This document shows positions 26,049 through 33,523 of a stretch of 64,000 nt of DNA, piece after piece (position 1 is the first letter of the stretch; the number at the start of each line of letters is the position of its first letter). The translations under genes and the position numbers were made by a program. The stretch comes from Variovorax paradoxus. GTDB lineage: Bacteria > Pseudomonadota > Gammaproteobacteria > Burkholderiales > Burkholderiaceae_C. The notes below the pieces were generated by a model, which saw nothing but the letters and a program-made list of their open reading frames with translations, did no database searches and had not been told where the DNA came from. The stretch lies in contig NZ_CP123990.1 in NCBI RefSeq assembly GCF_029919115.1, forward strand, positions 2,232,001 through 2,296,000, read 5' to 3'.

Positions 26049-27308
26049 TCATCCCAGCGGCAGGGCCGGATCGGCAATGGTCAGGCTGGCCGACTTTTGC
26101 CAGCGCGGCATCAGCGTGTTCGACGGCAAGTGCTCGTCCACCAGCTTGCGCGCCGTTTCCACGCCCGCCACCGGCAAGCCCTTCGTATCGAGCAGGCCAA
26201 TTTGCACCAGCACGCTGGCCTGGTCCCAATAGATGTGCTCGTGATAGAGCTTGTCGCCCCGGAACTTGACGATGGCAACGAGCGGAATTTCGACCGCCTT
26301 GCCGGTTGGCGCAATGCCCGGCAGCATCCAGTCGACTTCCACCGTGTGGGTGAAGCAGAAGAGCATCTCGTCGACGATTTGCGTGGCCCCCACGGTGCGC
26401 GAGATGGGGGTGAGCCGCGTATCCGGCGGCGTGGTGGGAATGAAGTGGTGCTTGTAGAAGCGCGAGAGCTCCCTGGCCCCTACGCCGCCCGTCATGGTAG
26501 GTATGTGGTTCACATAGGGCTCGCTCACCATCGTGCCCATGGTGGCGACCACGTCGCGTGTCGCAAACTCGTATTCGCAGTGCTTGTCCCAGAGAGCCGA
26601 CAGGTCGTACACGGGCCCGATGGCGTCTTTGAAAAGCGCCATGGAGCGCTGGTGGGCCATGAGCGTCGAGGGCTTGTCGAAATGCTCGCCGCCGGTGCGT
26701 GCGAATGCGTGGTCGACGCCGGGGTACACATACATCTGCGCACCGGGCTTGCCTGCAAAGGCCGCCAACACTTGCTCGCGCGCTTCGGGCGGACAGAACT
26801 TGTCGAGCTCGGCAAAGTGCAGCGCAATCGGGCAGTGGATTTTCGGCAGCACGTCAAGGTCTGCCTCGATGCCGACACCGTAGTAGCCCACCGCCGCGTC
26901 GACCCCCGAATGCGCGGCTGCCAGATAGGCGAGCTTTCCGCCGAGGCAAAAGCCCAGCGCGCCCACCTTGCCGGTGCATGCCGGGTGCGCACGCAGCGCC
27001 TTCACGCTGGCCGTGATGTCCGAAACGCCGGCGGCCACATCGAACTTTTGAAAGAAGCCGAACGCGCGCTGCCAGTCTTCAGGCGAATAGCCCAGTTCGA
27101 CATTCGGCTCCATGCGCCAGAACAGGTCGGGCGCGAGCACCACATAGCCCTCTTCGGCGTAGAGGTCGGCAACCTCGCGCACGTAGTCGTTGATGCCGAA
27201 GATCTCCTGGCACAGCACGATGCCGGGGCCTTGCCCCGAAGGCGGCAATGCAAGGTAGCCGCGAAAGGCCTGGCCGTCTGCGGCTGCGATGTCGATGTAT
27301 TGGCTCAT
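26049..27308 (-). CDS. dienelactone hydrolase fused to a SnoaL/NTF2-like domain
   Basis: 419 residues from ATG 27308 (MSQYIDIAA). Residues 1-~225 are a dienelactone hydrolase: CQEIFGINDYVREVAD, nucleophile Cys121 in LGFCLGGK, acid in HFAELDKFCPP and His in YPGVDHAFARTGG. Residues ~245-400 form a SnoaL/NTF2-like cone with WDKHCEYEFATRDVVATMG and HEHIYWDQASVLVQ. The hydrolase half should open a lactone or similar ester. The second half may bind or cyclise the same substrate. It heads the minus-strand dioxygenase operon. Confidence 0.9.
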   Translation of the reverse strand: MSQYIDIAAADGQAFRGYLALPPSGQGPGIVLCQEIFGINDYVREVADLYAEEGYVVLAPDLFWRMEPNVELGYSPEDWQRAFGFFQKFDVAAGVSDITASVKALRAHPACTGKVGALGFCLGGKLAYLAAAHSGVDAAVGYYGVGIEADLDVLPKIHCPIALHFAELDKFCPPEAREQVLAAFAGKPGAQMYVYPGVDHAFARTGGEHFDKPSTLMAHQRSMALFKDAIGPVYDLSALWDKHCEYEFATRDVVATMGTMVSEPYVNHIPTMTGGVGARELSRFYKHHFIPTTPPDTRLTPISRTVGATQIVDEMLFCFTHTVEVDWMLPGIAPTGKAVEIPLVAIVKFRGDKLYHEHIYWDQASVLVQIGLLDTKGLPVAGVETARKLVDEHLPSNTLMPRWQKSASLTIADPALPLG

Positions 27309-27373
27309 GGGGCGAGTCTCCGAAGTGGTGGGGTTCGGCGGACGATTCTGTGGAGCGCCCGGCACGTTGTCTG

Positions 27374-27410
27374 TCCACTTCTTGCAGGCGCATGCCGCGC
27401 AAGAAGTGGA
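27374..27410. promoter_or_regulatory. 12-bp-arm inverted repeat in divergent promoter
   Basis: TCCACTTCTTGC (27374-27385) and GCAAGAAGTGGA (27399-27410) are exact reverse complements around a 13-base spacer that itself contains GCATGC. The site lies between the minus-strand dioxygenase operon and the plus-strand binding-protein gene, 66 and 96 bases from their starts. A dimeric regulator site controlling both is the best reading. A hairpin in a transcript is the alternative. Confidence 0.65.
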
Positions 27411-27505
27411 TAGCCCGCGATCCGCGCGCCATGGAGACTCGGCCCGCGCATACATACCTTTGTTGCACCCCACGCCGTCCGAATCACCCCTTGAGGAGAT
27501 CTTTC

Positions 27506-28705
27506 ATGTCGCAGGCAAGAATCACAACCGGCATCGCTTTGCTGGCCCTCGCCGTCACGGCCGCATTCGTACCGCAGGCCCTGGCCCAGGCGCCAACCGT
27601 CAAGGTCGGGCTTGCAATGGACCTCTCCGGCCCGTTTGCCGTGGGCGGCGCCGAGGCGAAGGCCGGCTTTGCGGTGGCAATGAAGCAACTGGACGGCAAG
27701 CTCGGCGGCGTGCCGGTCGAATTTGTGGAGGCCGACACCGGCGGCAGCCCCGACATGGCCCGGCAGGTGGTCGAGCGCATGCTGCTGCGCGACAAGATCG
27801 ACCTGTTCACCGGCCCCGTCGGCTCGACGGTCGCGCTTGCAGTGGGCGCGCCGCTCTTCGCGGCCAAGGTGCCTTATCTCTCGAGCAACACCGGGCCGAG
27901 CGACTACTCGGGGGCGAAATGCAACCCTTATTTCTTCGGCGCGTCTTACCAGAACGACGCATACCACGAGGCAGCGGGCAAGTTCGCTTCGGACAAGGGC
28001 TTCAAGAAGGTTGCGCTCATTGCGCCGAGCTACCCCGGCGGCAGGGATGCGATCAACGGCTTCAAGCACAACTTCAAGGGTGCGATAAGCGACGAGCTCT
28101 ACACCAAGCTGGGCCAGCTCGACTACTCCGCCGAAATCGCGCAGATCCGCGCAGCCCGGCCCGACGCGCTTTACTTCTTTTTGCCGGGCGCGATGGGCGT
28201 GAGCTTCATCAAGCAGTTTGTCGGCGCGGGCCTGTCGAAAGACGTGGCGCTGATCTCGACGGCGTTCTCGGCCGATGAAGACATGATTCCCGCCGTCGGC
28301 GAGCCGATGCTCGGACTCTTCAACACCGCGCATTGGTCCTACGACCTCGACAACCCTGCGAACAAGCGCTTCGTGGAGGCGTTCCGGCAGCAGAACAACG
28401 GGCGCAATCCATCGTTCTATGCGGGCCAGGCCTATGACGTGCTCATGGCCATGGACGCGGCGGTGCGTGACGTGGGCGGCAAAGTGGCCGACCGGCCGGC
28501 GCTGCTGAAGGCGATCAAGGCCGCCAGGTACAAGTCGGTGCGGGGCGACTTCAGCTATGGCGCCAACAACTTCCCCATTCAGAACTACTACCTGCGCGTG
28601 ATCGGCAAGGACGCCAGCGGACGCATCGCCAACAAGGTGATCGGCACGGTGCTGCGGAACTACCAGGACAGCTCTTCCGCCAAGTGCGCAATGAAGCCGG
28701 CCTGA
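27506..28705 (+). CDS. ABC transporter substrate-binding protein (branched-chain amino acid/aromatic type)
   Basis: 399 residues from ATG 27506, preceded by TTGAGGAGAT. A signal peptide ends at about PQALAQ. The mature protein is a Leu/Ile/Val-type periplasmic receptor with VGLAMDLSGPFAVGG, GPVGSTVALAVGAPLF and IAPSYPGGRDAINGF. Members in aromatic-degrading bacteria often bind aromatic acids, which fits the divergent dioxygenase operon. No permease or ATPase gene is adjacent, so it must work with components coded elsewhere. Confidence 0.9.
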   Translation: MSQARITTGIALLALAVTAAFVPQALAQAPTVKVGLAMDLSGPFAVGGAEAKAGFAVAMKQLDGKLGGVPVEFVEADTGGSPDMARQVVERMLLRDKIDLFTGPVGSTVALAVGAPLFAAKVPYLSSNTGPSDYSGAKCNPYFFGASYQNDAYHEAAGKFASDKGFKKVALIAPSYPGGRDAINGFKHNFKGAISDELYTKLGQLDYSAEIAQIRAARPDALYFFLPGAMGVSFIKQFVGAGLSKDVALISTAFSADEDMIPAVGEPMLGLFNTAHWSYDLDNPANKRFVEAFRQQNNGRNPSFYAGQAYDVLMAMDAAVRDVGGKVADRPALLKAIKAARYKSVRGDFSYGANNFPIQNYYLRVIGKDASGRIANKVIGTVLRNYQDSSSAKCAMKPA

Positions 28706-28730
28706 GAAGCCGACTGGCGCGCCTGCGGTT

Positions 28731-29765
28731 CTAGTGCCGGGCCGGCTCGCGCGATGTTTCGCGCGGCAGCCGGCCGAAGCGCTCGCGGTAGCAGGCGGCA
28801 AAGCGGCTCAGGTGCGAGAAGCCGCAGTTGAAAGCAACCTCGGTCACGCTCGCACCGTCGTGCCGCGCCAGTTGGGCGTGCGCAGCATCGAGCCGCATGT
28901 TGCGAAGCACTTCCATGGGCGAAAGATCGCGATGGCGCCTGAACAGCAGGCCCAGCGCACGGCGCGACACACCCGCAGCCTCTGCCACGTCTTCCACCGA
29001 AAGCGGCGCATCGAGCCGGCTGCGCATGAACTCCTCGGCAAGCCGCAGCTGCCGCATGCTGGCCGCCTCGGAGCCGAGCCGCAACGCGTCGTGCTGCTGC
29101 CGCACCGAGTTGGGCCGGTGGCACAGAAGGTAGAGCATGAGGTTGTCTTCGTAGTGGGCCAGCCAGCGCGGGTCATACGGCTCACGGGTGTCAGACGGCA
29201 GCAGCGATGCGAGGCCTGCCACCATGCGGCACCATTGCGTGCCGGCTGCGTCGTCGAGCCGGAGCGGCAGCTCGAAATCGATTTCGCCGATTTCAGTTGC
29301 ACCCGCCGAACCGCCCGCGGGCCTGGCGGCAAACGTGCGGCGCGCCACGTCCTGCAGGCGGGCCAGGTCGATCTTGAGCATCAGCTGCTCGCAGTCGGCA
29401 CGCCAGCGCAGCCGCACGGGTTTGTGCGCGGACACCACCGCCCCCTGGCCCCGATGGATCTGCACCGTCTGGCCGCCGGTATTCACTTCGGCATGGCCGC
29501 GCAGCGGCATCTGGACCAGCACGAAGTTGCCCAGCGTGTCGGGCTCGATGTCGACATCGCAGCCATACCGCAGGATGCACAGCGACAGCGCGCTCAGTTC
29601 GGCCCGGCAAAAGACTGCATCGACACTGCCGCGGCCCCAGGTGCTGCGGTGCGCCTTCAGCTCATGGGTTACCAGTGCGTGGGTTTCGTCCGCCTTGCGC
29701 GATCGGAAGATCTCGCGCCCGTACAGGGTGGAAAGCTGCTGGCTCGACCATGCGTCCACGAACAC
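28731..29765 (-). CDS. AraC family transcriptional regulator (AraC_binding_2 type)
   Basis: 344 residues. The N-terminal half resembles the sensing domain of aromatic-pathway activators (VDIEPDTLGNFVLVQMPLRG, GQGAVVSAHKPVRLRW). The C-terminal half is the double helix-turn-helix with LSVEDVAEAAGVSRRALGLLFRR and VTEVAFNCGFSHLSRFAACYRERFGRLPRE. It converges on the binding-protein gene with 25 bases between. It is the likely regulator of the dioxygenase operon and the 27374-27410 site. A GCAAAGTAGTGA at 29775-29786, just before its own start, loosely resembles one arm of that site. Confidence 0.9.
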   Translation of the reverse strand: MFVDAWSSQQLSTLYGREIFRSRKADETHALVTHELKAHRSTWGRGSVDAVFCRAELSALSLCILRYGCDVDIEPDTLGNFVLVQMPLRGHAEVNTGGQTVQIHRGQGAVVSAHKPVRLRWRADCEQLMLKIDLARLQDVARRTFAARPAGGSAGATEIGEIDFELPLRLDDAAGTQWCRMVAGLASLLPSDTREPYDPRWLAHYEDNLMLYLLCHRPNSVRQQHDALRLGSEAASMRQLRLAEEFMRSRLDAPLSVEDVAEAAGVSRRALGLLFRRHRDLSPMEVLRNMRLDAAHAQLARHDGASVTEVAFNCGFSHLSRFAACYRERFGRLPRETSREPARH

Positions 29766-29932
29766 TCCTCAGGGGCAAAGTAGTGATACCGATCTCTGCC
29801 GCCGGGGCAGGAGCGCAATCTACCGCCCAAGGCCGGGTCCTGCCATGGTGGTTGCCCGGGCGGCATGCTCCAGCGTGCAAGAACCTTGCCCGTTGTTCGC
29901 GGTTTCTGTTGGGTGCCTGGCGCCGGGGGCGG

Positions 29933-30181
29933 CTACTTCTGCTTGCTGCCGCCGCCCGATGCGCCCTGGTCCGCTTTTTCCTTGTCCTTGTCCTGCTGCG
30001 CCTTCGGCAGCTTGACCTTGGTCACCGTCACGGACACCGGGTCGCTGGCGGGAAAGGACTCTTCGACGCCGCTGTCCAGCGCCTCCTCGCTGGGCGCCTG
30101 CTCGACCGGCTTGGCCGGTTCGACGGCCGGCTTGCCGTGGTTCTTGGACGTGGGGAATGGGAAGGCTTTTTCTGAGGTCAT
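29933..30181 (-). CDS. small hydrophilic protein with ESFPASDP motif
   Basis: 82 residues from ATG 30181, preceded by GAGGAG on the minus strand. Rich in Lys, Pro and Glu, with no hydrophobic core; probably disordered. The centre reads EEALDSGVEESFPASDPVSVTVTKV, a motif I recall from many short uncharacterised proteobacterial proteins. It lies 25 bases downstream of another small hydrophilic gene on the same strand, so the two are probably co-transcribed. The function is unknown. Confidence 0.72.
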   Translation of the reverse strand: MTSEKAFPFPTSKNHGKPAVEPAKPVEQAPSEEALDSGVEESFPASDPVSVTVTKVKLPKAQQDKDKEKADQGASGGGSKQK

Positions 30182-30206
30182 GGCAACTCCTCGGCCGTGC
30201 ACGCCG

Positions 30207-30467
30207 TTACGGCTTGCGCGGCTCCTTGTTGGTTTCCGAGCGCAGGTCTTCCCTCAGCCCGTAGGCTGCGGAACCGTCGTGGCGCGATGCCTCCACGTTC
30301 TTGCGCTTGCTCGACATGCGCTCGGCGGGAGCCGGTGCCGAGTCTTGTTCGCCCGTGGCCGAGGAACTGCCGGTGAACTTTTCTCCGGCACCGATGTTGT
30401 CCACGCCACCGCTGGTGGTGGGCCGGGATCCGTCGCCCGAACCGAGATTGGAAGGTTCTCTATTCAT
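30207..30467 (-). CDS. small hydrophilic low-complexity protein
   Basis: 86 residues from ATG 30467 (MNREPSNLGSGDGS), chosen over a Met ten residues upstream because CAGGAG sits at the right distance. It is dominated by Ser, Gly, Glu and Lys (ATGEQDSAPAPAERMSSKRKN) and is probably disordered. It is first of a two-gene minus-strand unit with the ESFPASDP protein. No family was recognised. Confidence 0.62.
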   Translation of the reverse strand: MNREPSNLGSGDGSRPTTSGGVDNIGAGEKFTGSSSATGEQDSAPAPAERMSSKRKNVEASRHDGSAAYGLREDLRSETNKEPRKP

Positions 30468-30696
30468 TTCGTTTGACTCCTGTTGCTCGAGGAGCAAAGT
30501 GGCAATGAATGGATTCTGGGAGCCGGCCGGGGCACGAGCGTAGGACGACGCCAGCGTCCATCAGTCGGAAGCATCCTCGCCTCTGAATCCTTTTCAAAGT
30601 GTTGAATGTGTCGGTGGTTCGTATGTGCCGGTACACGACACCCTGGCCGGCGGGACTGGAACAGACCGGTGCTTGAGGGCACTATTTACCGCGCGG

Positions 30697-30713
30697 ATGT
30701 GATAAATTCACAT
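30697..30713. promoter_or_regulatory. ATGTGA-N5-TCACAT dyad before the pilin operon
   Basis: Perfect 6-base arms 39 bases ahead of pilE, inside an AT-rich stretch (30690-30725) that should also hold the pilE promoter. It resembles a CRP/Vfr site (TGTGA-N6-TCACA) but with a 5-base spacer. The rest of 30468-30696 shows nothing clear. Confidence 0.4.
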
Positions 30714-30751
30714 TTAAATACAATCTGACACATCATCACCTGGCCCGCTGA

Positions 30752-31159
30752 ATGAAAAAGCTCTCGTTTTCGCGTCGGCGCAATGGCTTCACATTGATCG
30801 AAGTAATGATCACGGTGGTGATCGTTGCGATCCTGGCCTCCATTGCGATGCCCAGCTACCAGCGCTACGTGATCCGCGCCAAGCGCTCCGCCGCCCAGGC
30901 GCAGATGATGGAAATCGCCAACCGGGAGCAGCAGTTCCTGCTGGCAAACCGCAGCTACGCGGACAAGACGACGCTGGCGGCCAGCGGCTACTCGCTGCCT
31001 CCGGAAGTCGCGGCCAATTACGACTACACGATCACCCTGCCGGCGGCCGGAGCTCCTCCGGGCTTTGTTCTGACTTTCACTCCCAGCGGAAGCCAGGCGT
31101 CCGACGGCAATCTCACCCTCAACAACGAAGGCGCGAAAACGCCGGCCGACAAATGGTGA
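30752..31159 (+). CDS. pilE: type IV pilin-like protein PilE
   Basis: 135 residues. A short basic leader ends in RRRNG with prepilin cleavage before FTLIEVMITVVIVAILASIAMPSYQRYV, giving Phe1 and Glu5 of the mature pilin. The C-terminal domain is short (LANRSYADKTTLAASGYSLPPE). It is the first gene of the pilin operon; its stop overlaps the pilV start by seven bases. Length and position fit a minor pilin of the PilE/ComP type that joins the priming complex with PilVWX, and need not be the major pilus subunit. Confidence 0.9.
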   Translation: MKKLSFSRRRNGFTLIEVMITVVIVAILASIAMPSYQRYVIRAKRSAAQAQMMEIANREQQFLLANRSYADKTTLAASGYSLPPEVAANYDYTITLPAAGAPPGFVLTFTPSGSQASDGNLTLNNEGAKTPADKW

Positions 31160-31752
31160 AGCCCCGTCCGAACCGCCGGCTTTCCAGGCGCGCCGGTGCG
31201 CAACGCGGCGCGACGCTGCTCGAAGTGATGGTCACCCTGCTGATCCTCGCCTTCGGGCTGTTCGGGCTGGTGGGCTTGCAGGCCCGCCTCCAATCGTCGG
31301 AGATGGAGTCCTACCAGCGCTCCCAGGCGCTGATCCTGCTCAACGACATGGCGAATCGCATCGCGATCAACCGCCGGCTGGCTTCCAGCTACGTCACGAG
31401 CTCGCCGCTCGGCGCCGGCATCAACTGCCCGACCGGCACGGGCTCGCGCCAGCAGGTGGACGCCATGGAATGGTGCAACGCGCTGCAAGGCGCGGCCGAA
31501 ACCTCGGGTGCCACAAAGCTGGGCGCCATGATCGGCGGGCGCGGCTGCGTGGAAGACCTGGGCAACAACGAATACATGGTCACCGTGGCCTGGCAGGGCC
31601 TCGTGCCCATTGCAGCGCCGCCCGAAGGCGTGGCCTGCGGCAAGGACCAGTACGACGTGGCTCCCACCGCCACGGCGCCAAACCCCCAGTGCACGGCCGA
31701 CCGGTGCCGCCGCATCGTGACGACGCTGGTGCGCATCGGAACGCTTTCATGA
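31153..31752 (+). CDS. pilV: type IV pilus modification/minor pilin PilV
   Basis: 199 residues. The prepilin site is QRGATLLEVMVTLLILAFGLFGLVGLQ, with basic residues before and Glu at +5. The globular part has paired cysteines (INCPTG, MEWCN, GRGCVED) that could form disulfides. ATG 31153 lies inside the end of pilE; its stop overlaps the pilW start. PilV-type minor pilins help start pilus assembly and couple PilY1 to the fibre. Confidence 0.88.
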   Translation: MVKPRPNRRLSRRAGAQRGATLLEVMVTLLILAFGLFGLVGLQARLQSSEMESYQRSQALILLNDMANRIAINRRLASSYVTSSPLGAGINCPTGTGSRQQVDAMEWCNALQGAAETSGATKLGAMIGGRGCVEDLGNNEYMVTVAWQGLVPIAAPPEGVACGKDQYDVAPTATAPNPQCTADRCRRIVTTLVRIGTLS

Positions 31753-32912
31753 TGCGCGCACCCTCTGCGCACGGAGCGCCACGCCCTGCCCGCGCCCTGT
31801 TGCGCCAGCGCGGCCTGACGCTGATCGAACTGATGGTGTCGATCACGATCATGCTGATCGTGCTGGCCGCGCTGATTGCGCTGTTCCTCAACGTGAACAA
31901 CACGCAGCGCGAGATGGTCAAGGTCAACCGCCAGATCGAAAGCGGCCGGCTCAGCGTGTTTGTGCTGGAAAACGAAATCTCGCACGCGGGCTTCTGGGAA
32001 AACTACATGCCCGAGTTCGACGACCTCACGGTTTCGGGCGTGCCCGCCAAGGTGCCCACCGGCAACGCGCCCGACCCATGCCTGCCCTATACGGCCGCGA
32101 CCTGGACCGACGACTACAAGCGCAGCCTGCTCGACACACCCGTGCAGGCCTACGACGCCGTGCCGGCCAGCTGCGCCGGCCTGCTCACCAACAAGAAGGC
32201 CAACACCGACGTGCTGGTGGTGCGCCATGCCGAAACCTGCGTGGCGGGCATGCCGAACTGCGAAGCCGACGCGCTGGGCAAGCTGTACTTTCAGTCGTCG
32301 TTCTGCGGCACGCAGAAGCCTTCGGATTTCGACCTCACCACGGCCGGCTTTGCCACCATGATGAGCAAGAACTGCACGACGCCGTCGCCCAAGCGCAAGT
32401 TCATCTCCGACATCTACTACGTGCGCGACTACGCCGACACGGTAGGCGACGGCATTCCGACGCTGGCACGTTCGCGCTTCGACCTGTCGGCCACAGGGTT
32501 GGCGCAGCAGCCGCCGGTGCCTCTGATCGAAGGTGTCGAGGGCTTTCGCGTGGAACTGGGCCTGGACACGCTGAGCAAGACCGGCGCGGCGGTGAACTAC
32601 GCCCAGGCCATCTCGTGGGCGGATGCGGCCGTCAGGTCTGCCCCCACGAACCGCGGCGACGGAAGCCCCGACGGCAACTTCGTTCATTGCAGCACGGCTT
32701 CACCCTGCACCGCCGACCAGCTGATCAACGTGGTCGCGGTGAAGCTCTATGTGGTGGCACGCAGCACCGAGATTTCGCCGGGCCATACGGACACGCGCAC
32801 CTACAACCTCGGCAGCGCAACGCTCGGCCCCTTCAACGACCACTACAAGCGCCATGCGTTCACCACGGCGATCCGCATGACCAATGTGACCGGCCGCAGG
32901 GAAACGCCGTGA
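31749..32912 (+). CDS. pilW: minor pilin PilW
   Basis: 387 residues from ATG 31749; a second Met follows directly. The prepilin motif is QRGLTLIELMVSITIMLIVLAALIALFL. The large periplasmic part has IESGRLSVFVLENEISHAGFW, a conserved opening in PilW proteins, and several cysteines. Coupled to pilV and pilX by four-base overlaps. It is expected in the minor-pilin tip complex that primes type IV pilus assembly. Confidence 0.9.
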   Translation: MMRAPSAHGAPRPARALLRQRGLTLIELMVSITIMLIVLAALIALFLNVNNTQREMVKVNRQIESGRLSVFVLENEISHAGFWENYMPEFDDLTVSGVPAKVPTGNAPDPCLPYTAATWTDDYKRSLLDTPVQAYDAVPASCAGLLTNKKANTDVLVVRHAETCVAGMPNCEADALGKLYFQSSFCGTQKPSDFDLTTAGFATMMSKNCTTPSPKRKFISDIYYVRDYADTVGDGIPTLARSRFDLSATGLAQQPPVPLIEGVEGFRVELGLDTLSKTGAAVNYAQAISWADAAVRSAPTNRGDGSPDGNFVHCSTASPCTADQLINVVAVKLYVVARSTEISPGHTDTRTYNLGSATLGPFNDHYKRHAFTTAIRMTNVTGRRETP

Positions 32913-33469
32913 AGATGCCATCCACATTGCCCAAGCGCCGGCAAGGCGGCGCGGCGCTGATCGTCGGGCTGATCATGCTGGTGCTGATCACGCTTGCGGT
33001 CACGGCCGGGTTCACGCTCAGCAACACCAACCTCAAGTCGGTGGGCAACATGCAGAACCGCAACGAGGCGGTGGCCGCGGCCAACCGCGCCATCGAGGAA
33101 GTGGCTTCCTCCCTGCTGCTGCCGGGCGTGGACGGATCGCCTTCGCTGGCCCGGCCGCTGGGCACCCAGAGCCGAGTGGACATCAACAACGACGGCACCA
33201 TCGACTACACCGTGGACATCGCCCCGCCCACCTGCGTGCGCGCCACCAAGTCGACCGACACGGGCGGCGGCGGCACTGCGGGCCCCGGCGGCATTGGCGG
33301 CAGCTCTTCCACCAGCGGCTCGGGGCTCAATGCCCTGCCCGACCAATACAACTCGGTGTGGGACATCAGCACCAGCGTGACGGACGCCGCCAGCGGCACC
33401 GTCACGGCAGTACGCCAGGGCGTTCGGGCGCTCCTGAGCAAAGAGCAATTCGAAGCCCTGTGCTCGTAG
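32909..33469 (+). CDS. pilX: pilus assembly protein PilX
   Basis: 186 residues from GTG 32909 (overlapping the pilW stop); ATG 32915 is also possible. N-terminal QGGAALIVGLIMLVLITLAVTAGF is the PilX-type segment, followed by the helix MQNRNEAVAAANRAIEEV. A glycine/serine-rich stretch near residues 125-145 (TGGGGTAGPGGIGGSSS) is an unusual flexible insert. It ends in LLSKEQFEALCS. A 54-base gap precedes pilY1. Confidence 0.86.
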   Translation: MKMPSTLPKRRQGGAALIVGLIMLVLITLAVTAGFTLSNTNLKSVGNMQNRNEAVAAANRAIEEVASSLLLPGVDGSPSLARPLGTQSRVDINNDGTIDYTVDIAPPTCVRATKSTDTGGGGTAGPGGIGGSSSTSGSGLNALPDQYNSVWDISTSVTDAASGTVTAVRQGVRALLSKEQFEALCS

Positions 33470-33523
33470 CCAGACCCCGCGCCCTCTACTGCGAATGATC
33501 ACGACGATGAACGGATCGACATC

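Noticed and set aside
30698..30712. A standard CRP/Vfr site before pilE
   Set aside because: The spacer is five bases, not six; kept only as an unassigned dyad.
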